Shown here: positions 18,064 to 27,159 of the stretch, one piece after another
How the letters are laid out: every line of letters starts with the position of its first letter
Numbering within the stretch: the stretch's first letter is position 1
Source of the DNA: Pseudomonas viridiflava
GTDB lineage: Bacteria; Pseudomonadota; Gammaproteobacteria; Pseudomonadales; Pseudomonadaceae
Assembly: GCF_003702045.1 (NCBI RefSeq)
Contig: NZ_RBTP01000015.1
Span: forward strand, 62,001-126,000
DNA length: 64,000 nt
Direction of reading: 5' to 3'
The notes under the pieces: generated by a model
The model's input: the letters and a program-made list of their open reading frames with translations, nothing else
The model's database searches: none
Told to the model about the DNA's origin: nothing
Made by a program: the position numbers and the translations under genes

Positions 18064-19572
18064 TCAGGCGAAGGTCTGTTCCTGACTGGTCTTTTCGGTC
18101 AGTTCCAGATTCTCGTCGTTCTGGCTGCTGACGCGTTCATACAGCGCTGCGTCGGTTTCCAGCGCCTTCTCCCGAGCCGGGAAAATCTCGTTGAGCTTGG
18201 CAGCCCACTCGGTGCGGGTTTTTTCCGGGAAGCAGCGTTCGAGCAACTCCAGCATGATCGATACGGTAACCGATGCACCTGGTGAGGCACCCAGCAGTGC
18301 GGCGAGCGAACCATCTTTGGCCGAAACCAGCTCGGTGCCGAATTGCAGCACGCCGCCTTTCTTGGCGTCTTTCTTGATGATCTGCACGCGCTGACCGGCC
18401 ACTTCCAGGCGCCAGTCTTCAGCTTTCGCCTCAGGGTAGAAACGACGCAGGGACTCCAGGCGCTGCTCCATCGACTGCATCACTTCGCTGACCAGGTATT
18501 TGGTCAGGTCCATGTTGTCGCGGGCCACGGCCAGCATCGGCTTGATGTTAGCCACACGCACCGACAGCGGCAGATCGAGGAACGAGCCGTGCTTCAGGAA
18601 CTTGGTGGTGAACCCGGCATAAGGTCCGAACAGCAGGGACTTCTTGCCATCGACCACGCGGGTATCAAGGTGCGGCACCGACATGGGCGGCGAACCGACC
18701 GCTGCCTGGCTGTAGACCTTGGCCTGGTGATGCTTGACCACTTCAGGGTTGTCGCAACGCAGCCACTGGCCGCTGACCGGAAAACCGCCGAAACCTTTGC
18801 TTTCTTCGATGCCGGACATCTGCAGCAACGGTAACGCCGCACCGCCAGCGCCCAGGAACACGAACTTGGCGTCGATCTGACGGGTGCCGCCGCTGTTCAC
18901 GTCTTTGATGGTCACGGTCCAGCCATCGCCCTTGCGGGTCAGGTCGGTCACGCGCTTGCAGTATTTGACCTGCGCGTCCGGCGCGCTGGACAAATGCTTG
19001 AGCAACTGATTGGTCAGTGCACCGAAGTTGACGTCGGTGCCATTCATCATGCGGGTTGCCGCGATCTTTTCGTCGGCTGGGCGGCCCGGCATCATCAGCG
19101 GCATCCACTCGGCCAGCTTGGCCTTGTCTTCGGTGTACTCCATCGACGAGAACGCGTGATGTTTGCGCATGGCCTCAAAACGGGTCTTGAGGAACGAGAT
19201 GCCGTTTTCGCCCTGAACGAAGCTCAGGTGCGGCACCGGATTGATGAACGACCTGGCAGAGCCGAAGGTGCCCTTGCGGGCCAGGTAGGCCCAGAATTGC
19301 TTCGAGACTTCGAACTGGGTGTTGATATGCACCGCTTTCTTGATGTCGATGGAACCATCGGCAGCGGGCGGGGTGTAATTGAGTTCGCACAGGCCGGCAT
19401 GGCCGGTGCCTGCGTTGTTCCAGGGGTTGGAACTCTCAGCAGCACCGGAATCCATGAGCTCAACGACTTCCAGCTTGAGGCCGGGGTCGAGCTCTTTGAG
19501 CAGTACGGCCAGGGTGGCACTCATGATGCCGGCTCCGACCAGTACTACATCGACTGCTTCGTTATGCGCCAT
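18064..19572 (-). CDS. mqo: Malate:quinone oxidoreductase
   Basis: 502-residue membrane-associated FAD enzyme that oxidises malate to oxaloacetate and reduces quinone in the TCA cycle. The FAD motif [17 protein letters not shown] is at residues 9-25, and further family stretches are [21 protein letters not shown] and [16 protein letters not shown]. Length and start ([10 protein letters not shown]) fit the family. It ends at the terminator 18011-18044. Confidence 0.96.
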   Translation of the reverse strand: MAHNEAVDVVLVGAGIMSATLAVLLKELDPGLKLEVVELMDSGAAESSNPWNNAGTGHAGLCELNYTPPAADGSIDIKKAVHINTQFEVSKQFWAYLARKGTFGSARSFINPVPHLSFVQGENGISFLKTRFEAMRKHHAFSSMEYTEDKAKLAEWMPLMMPGRPADEKIAATRMMNGTDVNFGALTNQLLKHLSSAPDAQVKYCKRVTDLTRKGDGWTVTIKDVNSGGTRQIDAKFVFLGAGGAALPLLQMSGIEESKGFGGFPVSGQWLRCDNPEVVKHHQAKVYSQAAVGSPPMSVPHLDTRVVDGKKSLLFGPYAGFTTKFLKHGSFLDLPLSVRVANIKPMLAVARDNMDLTKYLVSEVMQSMEQRLESLRRFYPEAKAEDWRLEVAGQRVQIIKKDAKKGGVLQFGTELVSAKDGSLAALLGASPGASVTVSIMLELLERCFPEKTRTEWAAKLNEIFPAREKALETDAALYERVSSQNDENLELTEKTSQEQTFA

Positions 19573-20297
19573 TAACGCGTCTCCAAAATCTGCAGCACCA
19601 AATTGACGGCATACGATCCTGAGGCTGTGTGCCGGAATGTCGGGGCAAGGGTCTGGGTTGTGCCCATCGCTTCCCGGCCAGGATCATCTGTCCGATTCTT
19701 CGCAATTTTTTGCATCTCAAGCGCAGGTCCCGGTCAGGCTCGTGAAAGGTTCATCAGTACGGCATGAACGCATTTTCAAGCCCGCTCGGCCATTCGACCA
19801 TCGTCAAGGCATCGGTCACCTGAGTGACCCGTCCCCGTCGACAGTCTTCAGGCTCCGGTGATGGAGGCGCAGTCGCGGTCAGTCCTGTTCAAAAGGGCCG
19901 GTTCAGACGCTGATGGTGCATTTACAAACGCGTACCTATTCATTTGCTCGCCACACTCTTGTGAAGTAGTGAAACCGTTTTTCACGTTCTTTTGGAAACG
20001 TGAACCAAACCTCAAAAATGGCTGCGGTAGCAGCTCTGGCAGATCGATGCATACAGAGTGAGGCGCTGACAGACCAGAAAGGTTCGATAGGATTCGAGCG
20101 ATTCTGCACCATTCATCGAGCACACCGGCGTGCAATGACCTGTGTGGGCGGCTCTCTGTGGGCAGAACGGAGGCGCTAATACGGTGATTAGCAATGCTGC
20201 GAGGCCCGATCAGGAGACGTCCTTATAATCGGGGGGTGATTATAACGATGAAACGACAGAAATTGATCGGTCTAAGTGACTTTTATTCTTGATCGGG
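19573..20297. other. 725-base gap upstream of mqo
   Basis: I find no credible protein gene here. Visible structure: an inverted repeat TTCACGTT-N8-AACGTGAA at 19981-20004, a small GCTGC-GGTA-GCAGC hairpin near 20023-20036, and a perfect TTATAATC-N7-GATTATAA palindrome at 20223-20245. The mqo promoter must lie at the left end. A small RNA is possible around 19980-20050 but has no clear terminator. Confidence 0.5.
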
Positions 20298-20531
20298 TCA
20301 GGCGGTGATGAGCTGGCGACGCGTTCTCGGCATGTCACGCTGCGCAATACGTGCGCTGGCGGGCAAGGGCTGATTCAGCCAGCCCAGCTTCTGTTCGCTG
20401 ACTTCGACCCACTCATGCCCTGAAGGAGGCTCGGCGCAGTGTTTGAATGCACGGCAGACACCCGCATGATCCACGCGAGCGTAATGACGATGCTGTGGGC
20501 GTGCGGTGAACAGGGACCAGAACAGATTCAT
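20298..20531 (-). CDS. Conserved-looking small hypothetical protein
   Basis: 77 residues beginning MNLFWSLFTARPQHRHYARV, basic and without membrane segment or signal peptide. An AGGAG ribosome site lies 7 bases before the ATG (20529-20531), which is the main reason to call it. I do not recognise a family. It is divergent from the YajG lipoprotein gene, with about 200 bases between. Confidence 0.6.
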   Translation of the reverse strand: MNLFWSLFTARPQHRHYARVDHAGVCRAFKHCAEPPSGHEWVEVSEQKLGWLNQPLPASARIAQRDMPRTRRQLITA

Positions 20532-20735
20532 GGCGCAGCTCCTATCATGGGTGAGCGTCGAGGCAGTGAAGGCAAGTCTGCCGCCTTGATATGACGCCCT
20601 GATTACACCTCGCAGGCCTGAACCATCGCAGATGTGTGGCGGTCCTAGCCTTACCCATTGGCGGACACTGGTTCGCAGGTGTCGCACGCCGCTATACTGC
20701 GGCACATTTAGTGTCTGGCCCACGGAGAGATGAGC

Positions 20736-21320
20736 ATGCTGCGTCGCATTTTGTTCGGTTTGCTTGCTGTAAGCAGTTTGACCCTGGTGGGCTGTGCCCA
20801 CAGCCCGCAACAACTCAGCCCCCAACCCAAGCTGAACGCACAGCTTGCGCCCGTCGGACGCGGCCAGCCGGTCATCGTGCGGGTAGTGGACGGCCGTCCC
20901 GGCCCGACGCTGGGCACACGTGGCGGTATGTACCCGGAAACCAGCTCCATCAGCGTCAGCGGCAACGACATCGTGCCCAAGCTGCAAGCCCAGGCTGAAG
21001 CGGCCGTACGTCTGTTGGGCTTCACGCCGACTCAGGGTGGCGGCAACGCACCTCAGTTGACCGTGACCCTGGCTGACCTCAAGTACCAGTCGCCTAAAGA
21101 AGGCCTGTACGTAACCGAAGCCACGATCAGTTCGACCTTCCGCGCCGACGTGCGCAACAATGGTCGTAACTACAGCGGCCGCTACGCTGCATCGCTGGAC
21201 CAGCGTTTTGGCATGGCGCCGAATCAGGAAACCAACACCAAACTGGTGAGCGATGTTCTGAGCGATGCGCTGACCCGCGTGTTCCAGGACCCGACCATCG
21301 GTTCGACCCTGTCGCAGTAA
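20736..21320 (+). CDS. YajG family lipoprotein
   Basis: About 194 residues with a lipoprotein signal (hydrophobic core then LTLVGC), so it is anchored by Cys18 or so, probably in the outer membrane. The body matches the YajG family (VIVRVVDGRPGPTLGTRGGMY...). The function is unknown. I prefer the ATG at 20736 over 20730 because GGAGAG sits 6-8 bases before it but directly abuts the earlier ATG. A strong terminator follows. Confidence 0.88.
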   Translation: MLRRILFGLLAVSSLTLVGCAHSPQQLSPQPKLNAQLAPVGRGQPVIVRVVDGRPGPTLGTRGGMYPETSSISVSGNDIVPKLQAQAEAAVRLLGFTPTQGGGNAPQLTVTLADLKYQSPKEGLYVTEATISSTFRADVRNNGRNYSGRYAASLDQRFGMAPNQETNTKLVSDVLSDALTRVFQDPTIGSTLSQ

Positions 21321-21332
21321 ATCACTGCGCAT

Positions 21333-21370
21333 AAAAAGCCCGGCCCTCAATGAGAGGGCCGGGCTTTTTT
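21333..21370 (+). terminator. Rho-independent terminator after the YajG gene
   Basis: AAAAAGCCCGGCCCTC, loop AATGA, GAGGGCCGGGCTTTTTT. A long GC-rich stem with flanking A- and T-runs; it could also act on the minus-strand gene at 21393, which however reads away from it only after its stop. Confidence 0.93.
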
Positions 21371-21392
21371 ACGTCTGCAGGATCGGGGCGGG

Positions 21393-21599
21393 TCAGGCTG
21401 CCTGCTGATAAAAGTCCAGAAAGCTTAAGCCGGTGTCCTGATCCATGTCGGGGAGGTCGTGATGAACATGGCCACCCAAGGCACAGTAGACCAGCCAGTG
21501 GCGGTCTTGAACATTGAAAGACCAGGCGTCGACCAGCTCCTGCTGTTCATCGCTCTGGGCAATCAAATAAAGGCGGTCCTGGTTTTTTGCGTGCAGCAT
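21393..21599 (-). CDS. Small hypothetical protein
   Basis: 68 residues, MLHAKNQDRLYLIAQSDEQQ... ending GLSFLDFYQQAA; acidic and soluble. A GGAG site lies 7-8 bases before the ATG at 21597-21599, and the composition matches the neighbouring core genes. No known domain. It is convergent with the YajG gene and ends beside its terminator. Confidence 0.7.
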   Translation of the reverse strand: MLHAKNQDRLYLIAQSDEQQELVDAWSFNVQDRHWLVYCALGGHVHHDLPDMDQDTGLSFLDFYQQAA

Positions 21600-21769
21600 G
21601 ACAAGCTCCAAAAGGAAGGAAGTCCGTTTCTTGAGGAGCCACACAATGCCGGTGGTGCGTTACGGTTAGGTGACAGCGGCAGGGAAAGTTCTTACAGGAT
21701 GATGCGAGCAGACTAATGCCCTGTGGTCCGGACTGGTCGCTATAAGCGTCTGGCCGTGAATGACAGGCC

Positions 21770-21830
21770 GCGTGGGAGTGAGCTCGCTCACGAAGGCTAT
21801 GGTTCGGACGCCCTGTTTTAGGGGTACGGT
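21770..21830. repeat. REP-type repeat
   Basis: CGTGGGAGTGAGCTCGCTCACGAA hairpin (GTGAGC/GCTCAC) followed by a diverged tail. It marks the left border of the kinase islet at 21864-22814. Confidence 0.65.
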
Positions 21831-21863
21831 AATCACACCTGCTCACATTGCGCTCAGCGGACG

Positions 21864-22370
21864 TTACGAATCGCGCAGCAGGTGTTTGGTGAGCATCGAT
21901 ACTGCTTGCACCGGCGAAGTAAAGGCAGTGTCTATGCGAAATGGAACTTCGGTCCACGCTTCGTATTCGTGATCCAGCACAGATTCCCAAGTGGGTGGAG
22001 TGAGCCCGGGAATATCACCCAGCCTCGTTTCTACGCGGCGCTGATGTTCACTTTTATCCGAGCAAATCACTTCAATATTCATTAGCCGGACGTCCGCCTT
22101 CGAGGCAACTTCACTCCAGCTCATTCGGCTTTCGGTCACCGGATTTACACAATCAACGATGACTGTACGGCCTAGATAAAGATTACTCAGCGCAAGCTCA
22201 TTAGCGACCATGTAACCGCTGTGCCCGACGTCTTGGGCAAGTGCGCCGGAGTTTCGAATCGCTTGCTCAATCGTATCGATACGCAGGTAGAGAGCGGCTA
22301 CCGTAGCGACGAGCTCCTTGGCAATAGTAGTTTTTCCGGTGCCAGGCAGGCCGCTGAATACGATAAGCAT
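21864..22370 (-). CDS. P-loop kinase-like ATPase (AAA_33/zeta-toxin-like fold)
   Basis: 168 residues. Walker A GLPGTGKTT at residues 7-15, a conserved RIDTIEQAIR segment after it (substrate side), VDCVNPV as the Walker B-like strand, and an Arg-containing lid (HQRRVETR). It belongs to the small nucleotide- or sugar-kinase-like P-loop group; the substrate is unknown. It is less GC-rich than the neighbouring core genes and is flanked by REP sequences, suggesting an acquired gene. No antitoxin partner is visible, so a toxin role is not supported. Confidence 0.75.
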   Translation of the reverse strand: MLIVFSGLPGTGKTTIAKELVATVAALYLRIDTIEQAIRNSGALAQDVGHSGYMVANELALSNLYLGRTVIVDCVNPVTESRMSWSEVASKADVRLMNIEVICSDKSEHQRRVETRLGDIPGLTPPTWESVLDHEYEAWTEVPFRIDTAFTSPVQAVSMLTKHLLRDS

Positions 22371-22581
22371 TGTGTGTCCTTCACATTGGGTGGCTTACTG
22401 TAAGCCTTGGCCAGTCCTGCGGTAACCGTTGCCCAGTCTCGCTCGCTCCCTGCGTCGCCAAGCGAGTTGCTAATCAAACTTGCAAAACGAAGCGCTTCAA
22501 TACGTAAGATCAGTCAGACGCCTCTCAACGTCCGCCGAAGTCACTCGCCAAGCCGGAGTAGGTAGTTATGCAGGCTTCTCT

Positions 22582-22608
22582 GCTTGCTTAGCCATTTGCT
22601 AAGCAAGC
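22582..22608. repeat. Perfect 11-base inverted repeat over a stop codon
   Basis: GCTTGCTTAGC-CATTT-GCTAAGCAAGC. The right arm covers the last codons and TAG stop of the small membrane protein gene (minus strand). No T-run follows on either strand, so it is not a typical terminator. Confidence 0.7.
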
Positions 22609-22814
22609 ACGAACTGCCTCATTGCCGCCATCATTGCGATGACCAAAACGGCTAGCCCAATCGCAGACGTCCATTGGGCTGAAGGGGTTATTGAAAACCA
22701 GGAGCCTTTAGCAGGATACTTCCCCAAGGTAAGGGCCTTCATAAAAGGCCAGCCGATAGGGAAGCAAATCGCTTGGAAAACAATCTCAGCCAGTACACTC
22801 AATATTTCACTCAA
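22599..22814 (-). CDS. Small two-helix membrane protein
   Basis: 71 residues with two hydrophobic segments: VLAEIVFQAICFPIGWPFM near the start and AIGLAVLVIAMMAAM near the end. No ATG is available in frame; the start would be TTG at 22812-22814, directly after an upstream in-frame stop. No known domain. Together with the kinase gene it makes up an islet between core genes. The call rests on the length of open frame and the membrane pattern. Confidence 0.5.
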   Translation of the reverse strand: MSEILSVLAEIVFQAICFPIGWPFMKALTLGKYPAKGSWFSITPSAQWTSAIGLAVLVIAMMAAMRQFVLA

Positions 22815-22980
22815 CGGTCATGTCCCGCCTAATTACCAGTCCCTGAAGTTTAATCAGACTGCTACAGCCTGGCGATGACAAGGGGAGCCGAGGGGCAAAC
22901 GATACCGAGCAAGCCGCTCGCCTATCAGTTGATATCGGTTGAAATCACGCAAGATGACTTGGCTGAACGCTTACTTCCGG

Positions 22981-23020
22981 GGCTGTACGGGCTCCTTCGC
23001 GGACAAGTCCGCTCCACGGG
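22981..23020. repeat. REP-type repeat, single unit
   Basis: Contains TTCGCGGACAAGTCCGC and CTCCACGGG, the reverse-oriented version of the element at 7602 and 15110. It lies between the islet and the acyltransferase gene and marks the islet's right border. Confidence 0.7.
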
Positions 23021-23091
23021 ATATCGGGTTTTGCCGGTCAATAACGGTGTTGATCATGCCAACGCGGAGCATTGGCACGATCGCCCGCGAT

Positions 23092-24255
23092 TTAAAGCGC
23101 CAACCCTGCCTTGACCCGATACTGGTTACGCACCGGCATCGCGTACTGCTGCACCAGATAAGGCCGATGCTCGGCAGGTGCGCCGGCCAGTCGGCTTTCC
23201 CATTCATCCCTGGTGCGATTGAGTTCGTCGGCAGGGAACAGGTCGGCCGCCAGCGGCACATTCAGGCTCGGGTCGGCATCGGCCCATTGCGCATACGCCA
23301 GGTAATGCACCGGGAACAGGCGATAGCCGCCGAGAATCTGCCGGTCCATTTCGATAGCCAGTTGCTTGGTGTCTTCGAAATGCTCGGTGATCGGCGGGGC
23401 GAAGTTGACGTGTACGCGGCCTTTATAGCCGGTGATGCCCAGCGCGATACTGACGTCATCCTCGCCCGGGGTTTTGGTGTAAACGCCCGTGGTTGCGCGG
23501 ATATACAGCTCGCGAGCCTTGGCCTGGTCGCACGGATCGTATTCGTAGCTGATCGACACCGGGGTCAGATTCAGCGAGCGGATCACGTCACCAAAAGGCT
23601 CGTCCTTGCGGCTCATGTGGAACATTTTCAGGATCGCCGATTCGGTACGGTCATCTCCGTCCTTGGCGCGACCTTCGGCCTGGGCGATCCAGATGGACTG
23701 GCAATCCTTGGTGATCGAGTGGTTGATGTAGGCCGACAGCAGTTGATAAGCCGCCATCTTTTCGCGTCGCCCGATGATCGAACGGTGCACGATAAAGCTC
23801 TTGTTCAGGCGCATCAGATCGCTGACAAAGGGCTTCTGCAGCAGGTTGTCACCAATGGCAATGCGCGGCGTAGGCAGGCCTGCGTGATACACGGCATAGT
23901 TGACGAACGCGGGGTCCATCACGATATCGCGATGATTGGCCAGAAACAGATAGGCGCTGCCGGATTTGAGTTGCTCCACGCCTGTGTACGTCACGCCATC
24001 GGTAGCGCGCTCGATGGTGTGATCGACGTAGTACTCGACTTTATCCTGCAGCGTTGCGACCGAATCGATACCGGCGAACTCACGGCGCAGTTTGCGGGCC
24101 AGGGTCGGTTGCAGAAACCAGCCCAACGCAGGCGCCAGACGAGGGAAACGAAATTTGGTCAGAATCGCGAGAAAGGCTTTATCACTCAGCAGACGTGCCA
24201 GAACGGCTGGGACTTCTGAATCGTTGTAAGGTCGGATGGCATCGAATTCGCCCAT
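23092..24255 (-). CDS. 1-acyl-sn-glycerol-3-phosphate acyltransferase-like protein
   Basis: About 387 residues. The acyltransferase motif NHRDIVMD (HxxxxD-like) is in the middle of the first half, followed by [11 protein letters not shown] and a later [16 protein letters not shown] segment that matches the EGTR-like block of glycerolipid acyltransferases. It probably acylates a lysophospholipid or similar acceptor at the inner membrane. Two ATGs (24258, 24255) are possible; AAGAGAG upstream suits the second better. It is divergent from the Cys-rich protein gene. Confidence 0.85.
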   Translation of the reverse strand: MGEFDAIRPYNDSEVPAVLARLLSDKAFLAILTKFRFPRLAPALGWFLQPTLARKLRREFAGIDSVATLQDKVEYYVDHTIERATDGVTYTGVEQLKSGSAYLFLANHRDIVMDPAFVNYAVYHAGLPTPRIAIGDNLLQKPFVSDLMRLNKSFIVHRSIIGRREKMAAYQLLSAYINHSITKDCQSIWIAQAEGRAKDGDDRTESAILKMFHMSRKDEPFGDVIRSLNLTPVSISYEYDPCDQAKARELYIRATTGVYTKTPGEDDVSIALGITGYKGRVHVNFAPPITEHFEDTKQLAIEMDRQILGGYRLFPVHYLAYAQWADADPSLNVPLAADLFPADELNRTRDEWESRLAGAPAEHRPYLVQQYAMPVRNQYRVKAGLAL

Positions 24256-24360
24256 CATGCTCTCTTGTTGGAATCGGATAGGGTAAAAAGAAGGCAGGTT
24301 TTTCACGACAACCTTCAAAGAATGGCGCAATTATACGCACAACTGATCCCGGAGACCGCG

Positions 24361-24543
24361 ATGCAGGAATTACAGAGTTACGACTGCCCTTACTGCGGCG
24401 AGCCCGTGGAGGCGTTACTGGATCTGTCCGGCGGTGATCAACAGTATATTGAAGACTGTCAGGTTTGCTGCCGTCCGATCGTATTCGACCTCCAGACCGA
24501 CGGCGAGCAATGGACGCTGGATGTACGCACCGAGAACGAGTAA
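24361..24543 (+). CDS. CPXCG motif-containing cysteine-rich protein
   Basis: 60 residues with [14 protein letters not shown] and later [10 protein letters not shown], i.e. two CxxC-like pairs that could bind zinc. The ATG at 24361 is preceded by GGAG at a 6-base spacing; an ATG at 24322 in the same frame lacks a good site. The stop TAA overlaps the next start (TAATG), so it is coupled to the DUF2007 gene. The function is unknown. Confidence 0.85.
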   Translation: MQELQSYDCPYCGEPVEALLDLSGGDQQYIEDCQVCCRPIVFDLQTDGEQWTLDVRTENE

Positions 24544-24806
24544 TGCAGAGAATCTACGAGCCGGAAAACCTCATGGAAGGCGAGCTGCTGCAAGGAATGC
24601 TGGCCAGTGAGGGAATCGACGCGGGCCTTACAGGGCGTGATCTTCTGGGTGGCATGGGCGAGCTGCCGGTGTTCGGCCTGTTGTGGATCACTGTCGAGGA
24701 TGACAAGGTCGAGCGCGCACGCGAACTGATCACTGCGTACAATGCAGCTTCGCCATTGTCCGGTGGCGATGAGCCGGACAGTTTTCCCGATGTACTGGTG
24801 TGCTGA
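24543..24806 (+). CDS. DUF2007 putative signal-transducing protein
   Basis: 87 residues, [31 protein letters not shown]..., matching the DUF2007 family (PII-like small fold). It is translationally coupled to the upstream Cys-rich protein by a 1-base overlap. The name reflects fold prediction for the family; no partner or signal is visible here. Confidence 0.85.
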   Translation: MQRIYEPENLMEGELLQGMLASEGIDAGLTGRDLLGGMGELPVFGLLWITVEDDKVERARELITAYNAASPLSGGDEPDSFPDVLVC

Positions 24807-24838
24807 GCGCCTTCCTTTAAAGAGTCCGATTACCCCTC

Positions 24839-25468
24839 ATGTGTGGACGTTATGCCCTGTTTCGCTGGACGCCCGCGTTTGCGGCCTTGCCCGGTTTTCC
24901 GGCTGACCAGCAGGCGCAATGGAATATTTCCCCGGCCGACTGGGTACTGATCATGCGTGCTGCCGAGGTCGACGGCGATGTAGAGCTGGTGCGTGCCCGC
25001 TGGGGCCTGACGCCGGCCTGGCTGACGGACCTGTCGAAAACCCCTGCGCATGCCCGTGCTGAAACCGTGGCTGAGCAGCCAATGTTTCGCGAGGCGTTCA
25101 GCAAGCGACGCTGCCTGCTTCCCGCCAACGGCTTCTACGAGTGGCGCGGCACCTCGCGCAAGCGCCCGTTCTGGCTGACGCCGGGCGAGGGCTCGGCACT
25201 GTTTTTTGCGGCGATTTGGGAGGCGTACCCGGTTCAAGGTCACACCTATCTAAGTGTTGCGGTGGTCACCCAGGCGGCCGCCACTCAGCGCCGTCCCTTG
25301 ATTCTGGATGCCGAAGGTCAGAAAGCCTGGCTGGCGGCCGATACGCCACTGCCCAAATTGCAGGCCTTGCTGGCTGCCCCGCAGGCCGCATTGCGTGAGC
25401 GACCGCTGGCCAGTTTTGTGAACGACCCGAAACTCAATGCACCTGAGTGTCTGACGCCGTTGAGTTAA
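24839..25468 (+). CDS. SOS response-associated peptidase family protein (YedK/HMCES)
   Basis: 209 residues. Proteins of this family form a stable thiazolidine crosslink with abasic sites in single-stranded DNA through Cys2; here MCGRY gives Cys2 and ANGFYEWRG gives the catalytic Asn and Glu. The usual H-x-RMP block that supplies the active-site His is replaced by a TQRRPLIL segment, so that residue appears to be missing. No LexA box is visible directly upstream. It follows the DUF2007 gene by 32 bases. Confidence 0.88.
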   Translation: MCGRYALFRWTPAFAALPGFPADQQAQWNISPADWVLIMRAAEVDGDVELVRARWGLTPAWLTDLSKTPAHARAETVAEQPMFREAFSKRRCLLPANGFYEWRGTSRKRPFWLTPGEGSALFFAAIWEAYPVQGHTYLSVAVVTQAAATQRRPLILDAEGQKAWLAADTPLPKLQALLAAPQAALRERPLASFVNDPKLNAPECLTPLS

Positions 25469-25622
25469 TAATGGCTTACAAGCGGTTACCTGTCTGATAC
25501 ACACCTGACATCCATAAGGAACCATTCGGTCTTGCCATGTACCAATATGGCAATTGGCTGGTATCTGGCGCTGGGTGTGTTCACACCCTAGGATGACCGC
25601 CTCATGAACAAGGAGATTCACC

Positions 25623-26441
25623 ATGCGTCAGTCATTTGCCCTGTGTGCCTTGAGCGCTGCGTTACTGCTCGGCGGGTGTCAATCCGTTAATACCACGACG
25701 GGTGATTCGGTGGGTGTCGAGCGCAAGCAATACATGTTCAGCATGCTCTCCACCGATGAAGTGAACAAAATGTACGCGCAGTCCTACCAGCAGACGGTGG
25801 GCGAGGCGAGCAGCAAGGGTGTGCTGGACACGACCAGTTCCGATGCCAAGCGCGTCAATGCGATTGCCAAGCGATTGATTGCTCAAGCGCCCAAGCTGCG
25901 GCCCGATTCGGCTCAGTGGCAGTGGGAAGTGAACCTGATCAAAAGCGACGACCTGAACGCCAACTGCGGGCCTGGCGGCAAAATAATTTTCTACACCGGG
26001 CTGATCGACACGCTGAAGCTGACCGACGACGAGATCGCGGCGGTCATGGGCCATGAAATCGCCCACGCCTTGCGCGAGCATGGTCGTGAAGCGATGTCTA
26101 AAGCGTACGGCGTGGCAATGGCCAAGCAGGGCGCGGGTGCTTTGCTCGGTCTGGGCCAGGACAGCATGGCGCTGGCCGACACAGTGGTTAACTACAGCCT
26201 GACCCTGCCCAACAGCCGCAGCAACGAAAACGAAGCGGATCTGCTGGGGCTGGAGCTGGCCGCACGCGCCGGTTACAACCCCAACGCGGCGATCACCCTC
26301 TGGCAGAAAATGACTCAAAACGCGGGTGGTTCGCAGCCTGAGTTCATGAGTACTCACCCGGCTTCGCAGAACCGTATCGCGTCCCTGGAGGCGGCCATTC
26401 CCAAGGTGATGCCGCTGTACCAGAGCGCGCCCAAGTCCTGA
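25623..26441 (+). CDS. M48 family metalloprotease, lipoprotein
   Basis: 272 residues with a lipoprotein signal (LLLGGC, Cys near residue 19) and the zinc site HEIAH (GHEIAHALREHGRE), with the third ligand in NENEADLLGLEL. It is related to periplasmic quality-control proteases of the LoiP/YcaL type, which act on outer-membrane proteins. AAGGAG precedes the ATG. It has its own 154-base upstream gap. Confidence 0.92.
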   Translation: MRQSFALCALSAALLLGGCQSVNTTTGDSVGVERKQYMFSMLSTDEVNKMYAQSYQQTVGEASSKGVLDTTSSDAKRVNAIAKRLIAQAPKLRPDSAQWQWEVNLIKSDDLNANCGPGGKIIFYTGLIDTLKLTDDEIAAVMGHEIAHALREHGREAMSKAYGVAMAKQGAGALLGLGQDSMALADTVVNYSLTLPNSRSNENEADLLGLELAARAGYNPNAAITLWQKMTQNAGGSQPEFMSTHPASQNRIASLEAAIPKVMPLYQSAPKS

Positions 26442-26496
26442 TTGGCGCGCATGGCCGCTGCGTTTCGTGAACATTCGCAACGCAGTCCGGCCTCGA

Positions 26497-27081
26497 TCAT
26501 ACCCAGCCACTGACCTGCATGGCTTTGTACACGGCCACCAGCGCCAGTACGAAGAAGGCACAGGCGGCCAGTCGACGAATCATCGTCAGCGGTAGCTTGT
26601 CTGCGGCGAAGTTGCCCGCCAGCACCACGGGCACGTTGGCGATCAGCATGCCGACTGTGGTGCCGATGATCACCAGCCACAGATGCGAATATTGCGCCGC
26701 GAGCATGACCGTGGCGATCTGTGTCTTGTCGCCGATTTCTGCGATGAAGAACGTGATGAGGGTGGTCATGAACGGACCGAATTTGCGTGCCGTGCTGGCT
26801 TCGTCGTCGTCCATCTTGTCCGGGACCAGGGTCCAGAGCGCGGTGGCGGTGAAGCTTGCGGCGAGAATCCAGTGCAGAACTGCATCGGAAAGGAAGCTGC
26901 TGAACCAGGCACCTACTGCCCCGGCCGCCGCATGGTTGGCCAAGGTCGCGGCAACGATGCCGGCGATGATGGGCCAAGGCTTGCGAAAACGTGCGGCAAG
27001 GATGAGCGCGAGCAATTGCGTCTTGTCACCGATTTCGGCGAGCGCAACGACTGCGGTAGGGATTAAGAGTGATTCCAGCAT
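26497..27081 (-). CDS. TMEM165/GDT1 family cation exporter, probably manganese
   Basis: 194-residue inner-membrane protein with the two family signatures EIGDKTQ (ALAEIGDKTQLLAL near the N-terminus and FIAEIGDKTQIATV in the second half) and about six hydrophobic segments. Members move Mn2+ or Ca2+ out of the cytoplasm; the bacterial homologue MneA exports Mn2+. The riboswitch upstream makes manganese the likely substrate. I start at the ATG 27079-27081 with AGGAAA before it. Confidence 0.92.
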   Translation of the reverse strand: MLESLLIPTAVVALAEIGDKTQLLALILAARFRKPWPIIAGIVAATLANHAAAGAVGAWFSSFLSDAVLHWILAASFTATALWTLVPDKMDDDEASTARKFGPFMTTLITFFIAEIGDKTQIATVMLAAQYSHLWLVIIGTTVGMLIANVPVVLAGNFAADKLPLTMIRRLAACAFFVLALVAVYKAMQVSGWV

Positions 27082-27093
27082 CAGGTTTCCTAA

Positions 27094-27159
27094 GGGGCGG
27101 GTCGACACGGCTATGACACGTACAGCCTTCCCGCCCCGGGTAAGGTGTTCGTGTCATAG
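27094..27159 (-). promoter_or_regulatory. Riboswitch expression platform with two mutually exclusive helices
   Basis: Helix A pairs 27150-27159 with 27111-27120 (CTATGACACG with CGTGTCATAG, 10 perfect pairs). Helix B pairs 27130-27137 with 27094-27101 (GGGGCGGG with CCCGCCCC, 8 perfect pairs) and ends just before the ribosome site. Each helix has one arm of the other in its loop, so they cannot both form as simple hairpins. Helix A uses the 3' end of the manganese aptamer. Confidence 0.75.

Noticed and set aside
19980..20050. Small RNA upstream of mqo
   Set aside because: There are two small inverted repeats, but no promoter or T-run terminator that I can place, so it is mentioned only in the gap description.
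20298..21350. A 350-codon minus-strand frame opposite the YajG lipoprotein gene
   Set aside because: Only its last 77 codons have a ribosome site and lie outside the lipoprotein gene; the rest is shadow. The 77-codon part is reported separately.
21864..22814. Toxin-antitoxin system (zeta-like toxin)
   Set aside because: The kinase has a P-loop like zeta toxins, but there is no antitoxin-sized partner coupled to it; the nearby small ORF is a membrane protein about 230 bases away.
22875..23114. Plus-strand ORF of 79 codons beside the acyltransferase gene
   Set aside because: It runs through a REP unit, has no clear ribosome site and overlaps the end of the acyltransferase gene.
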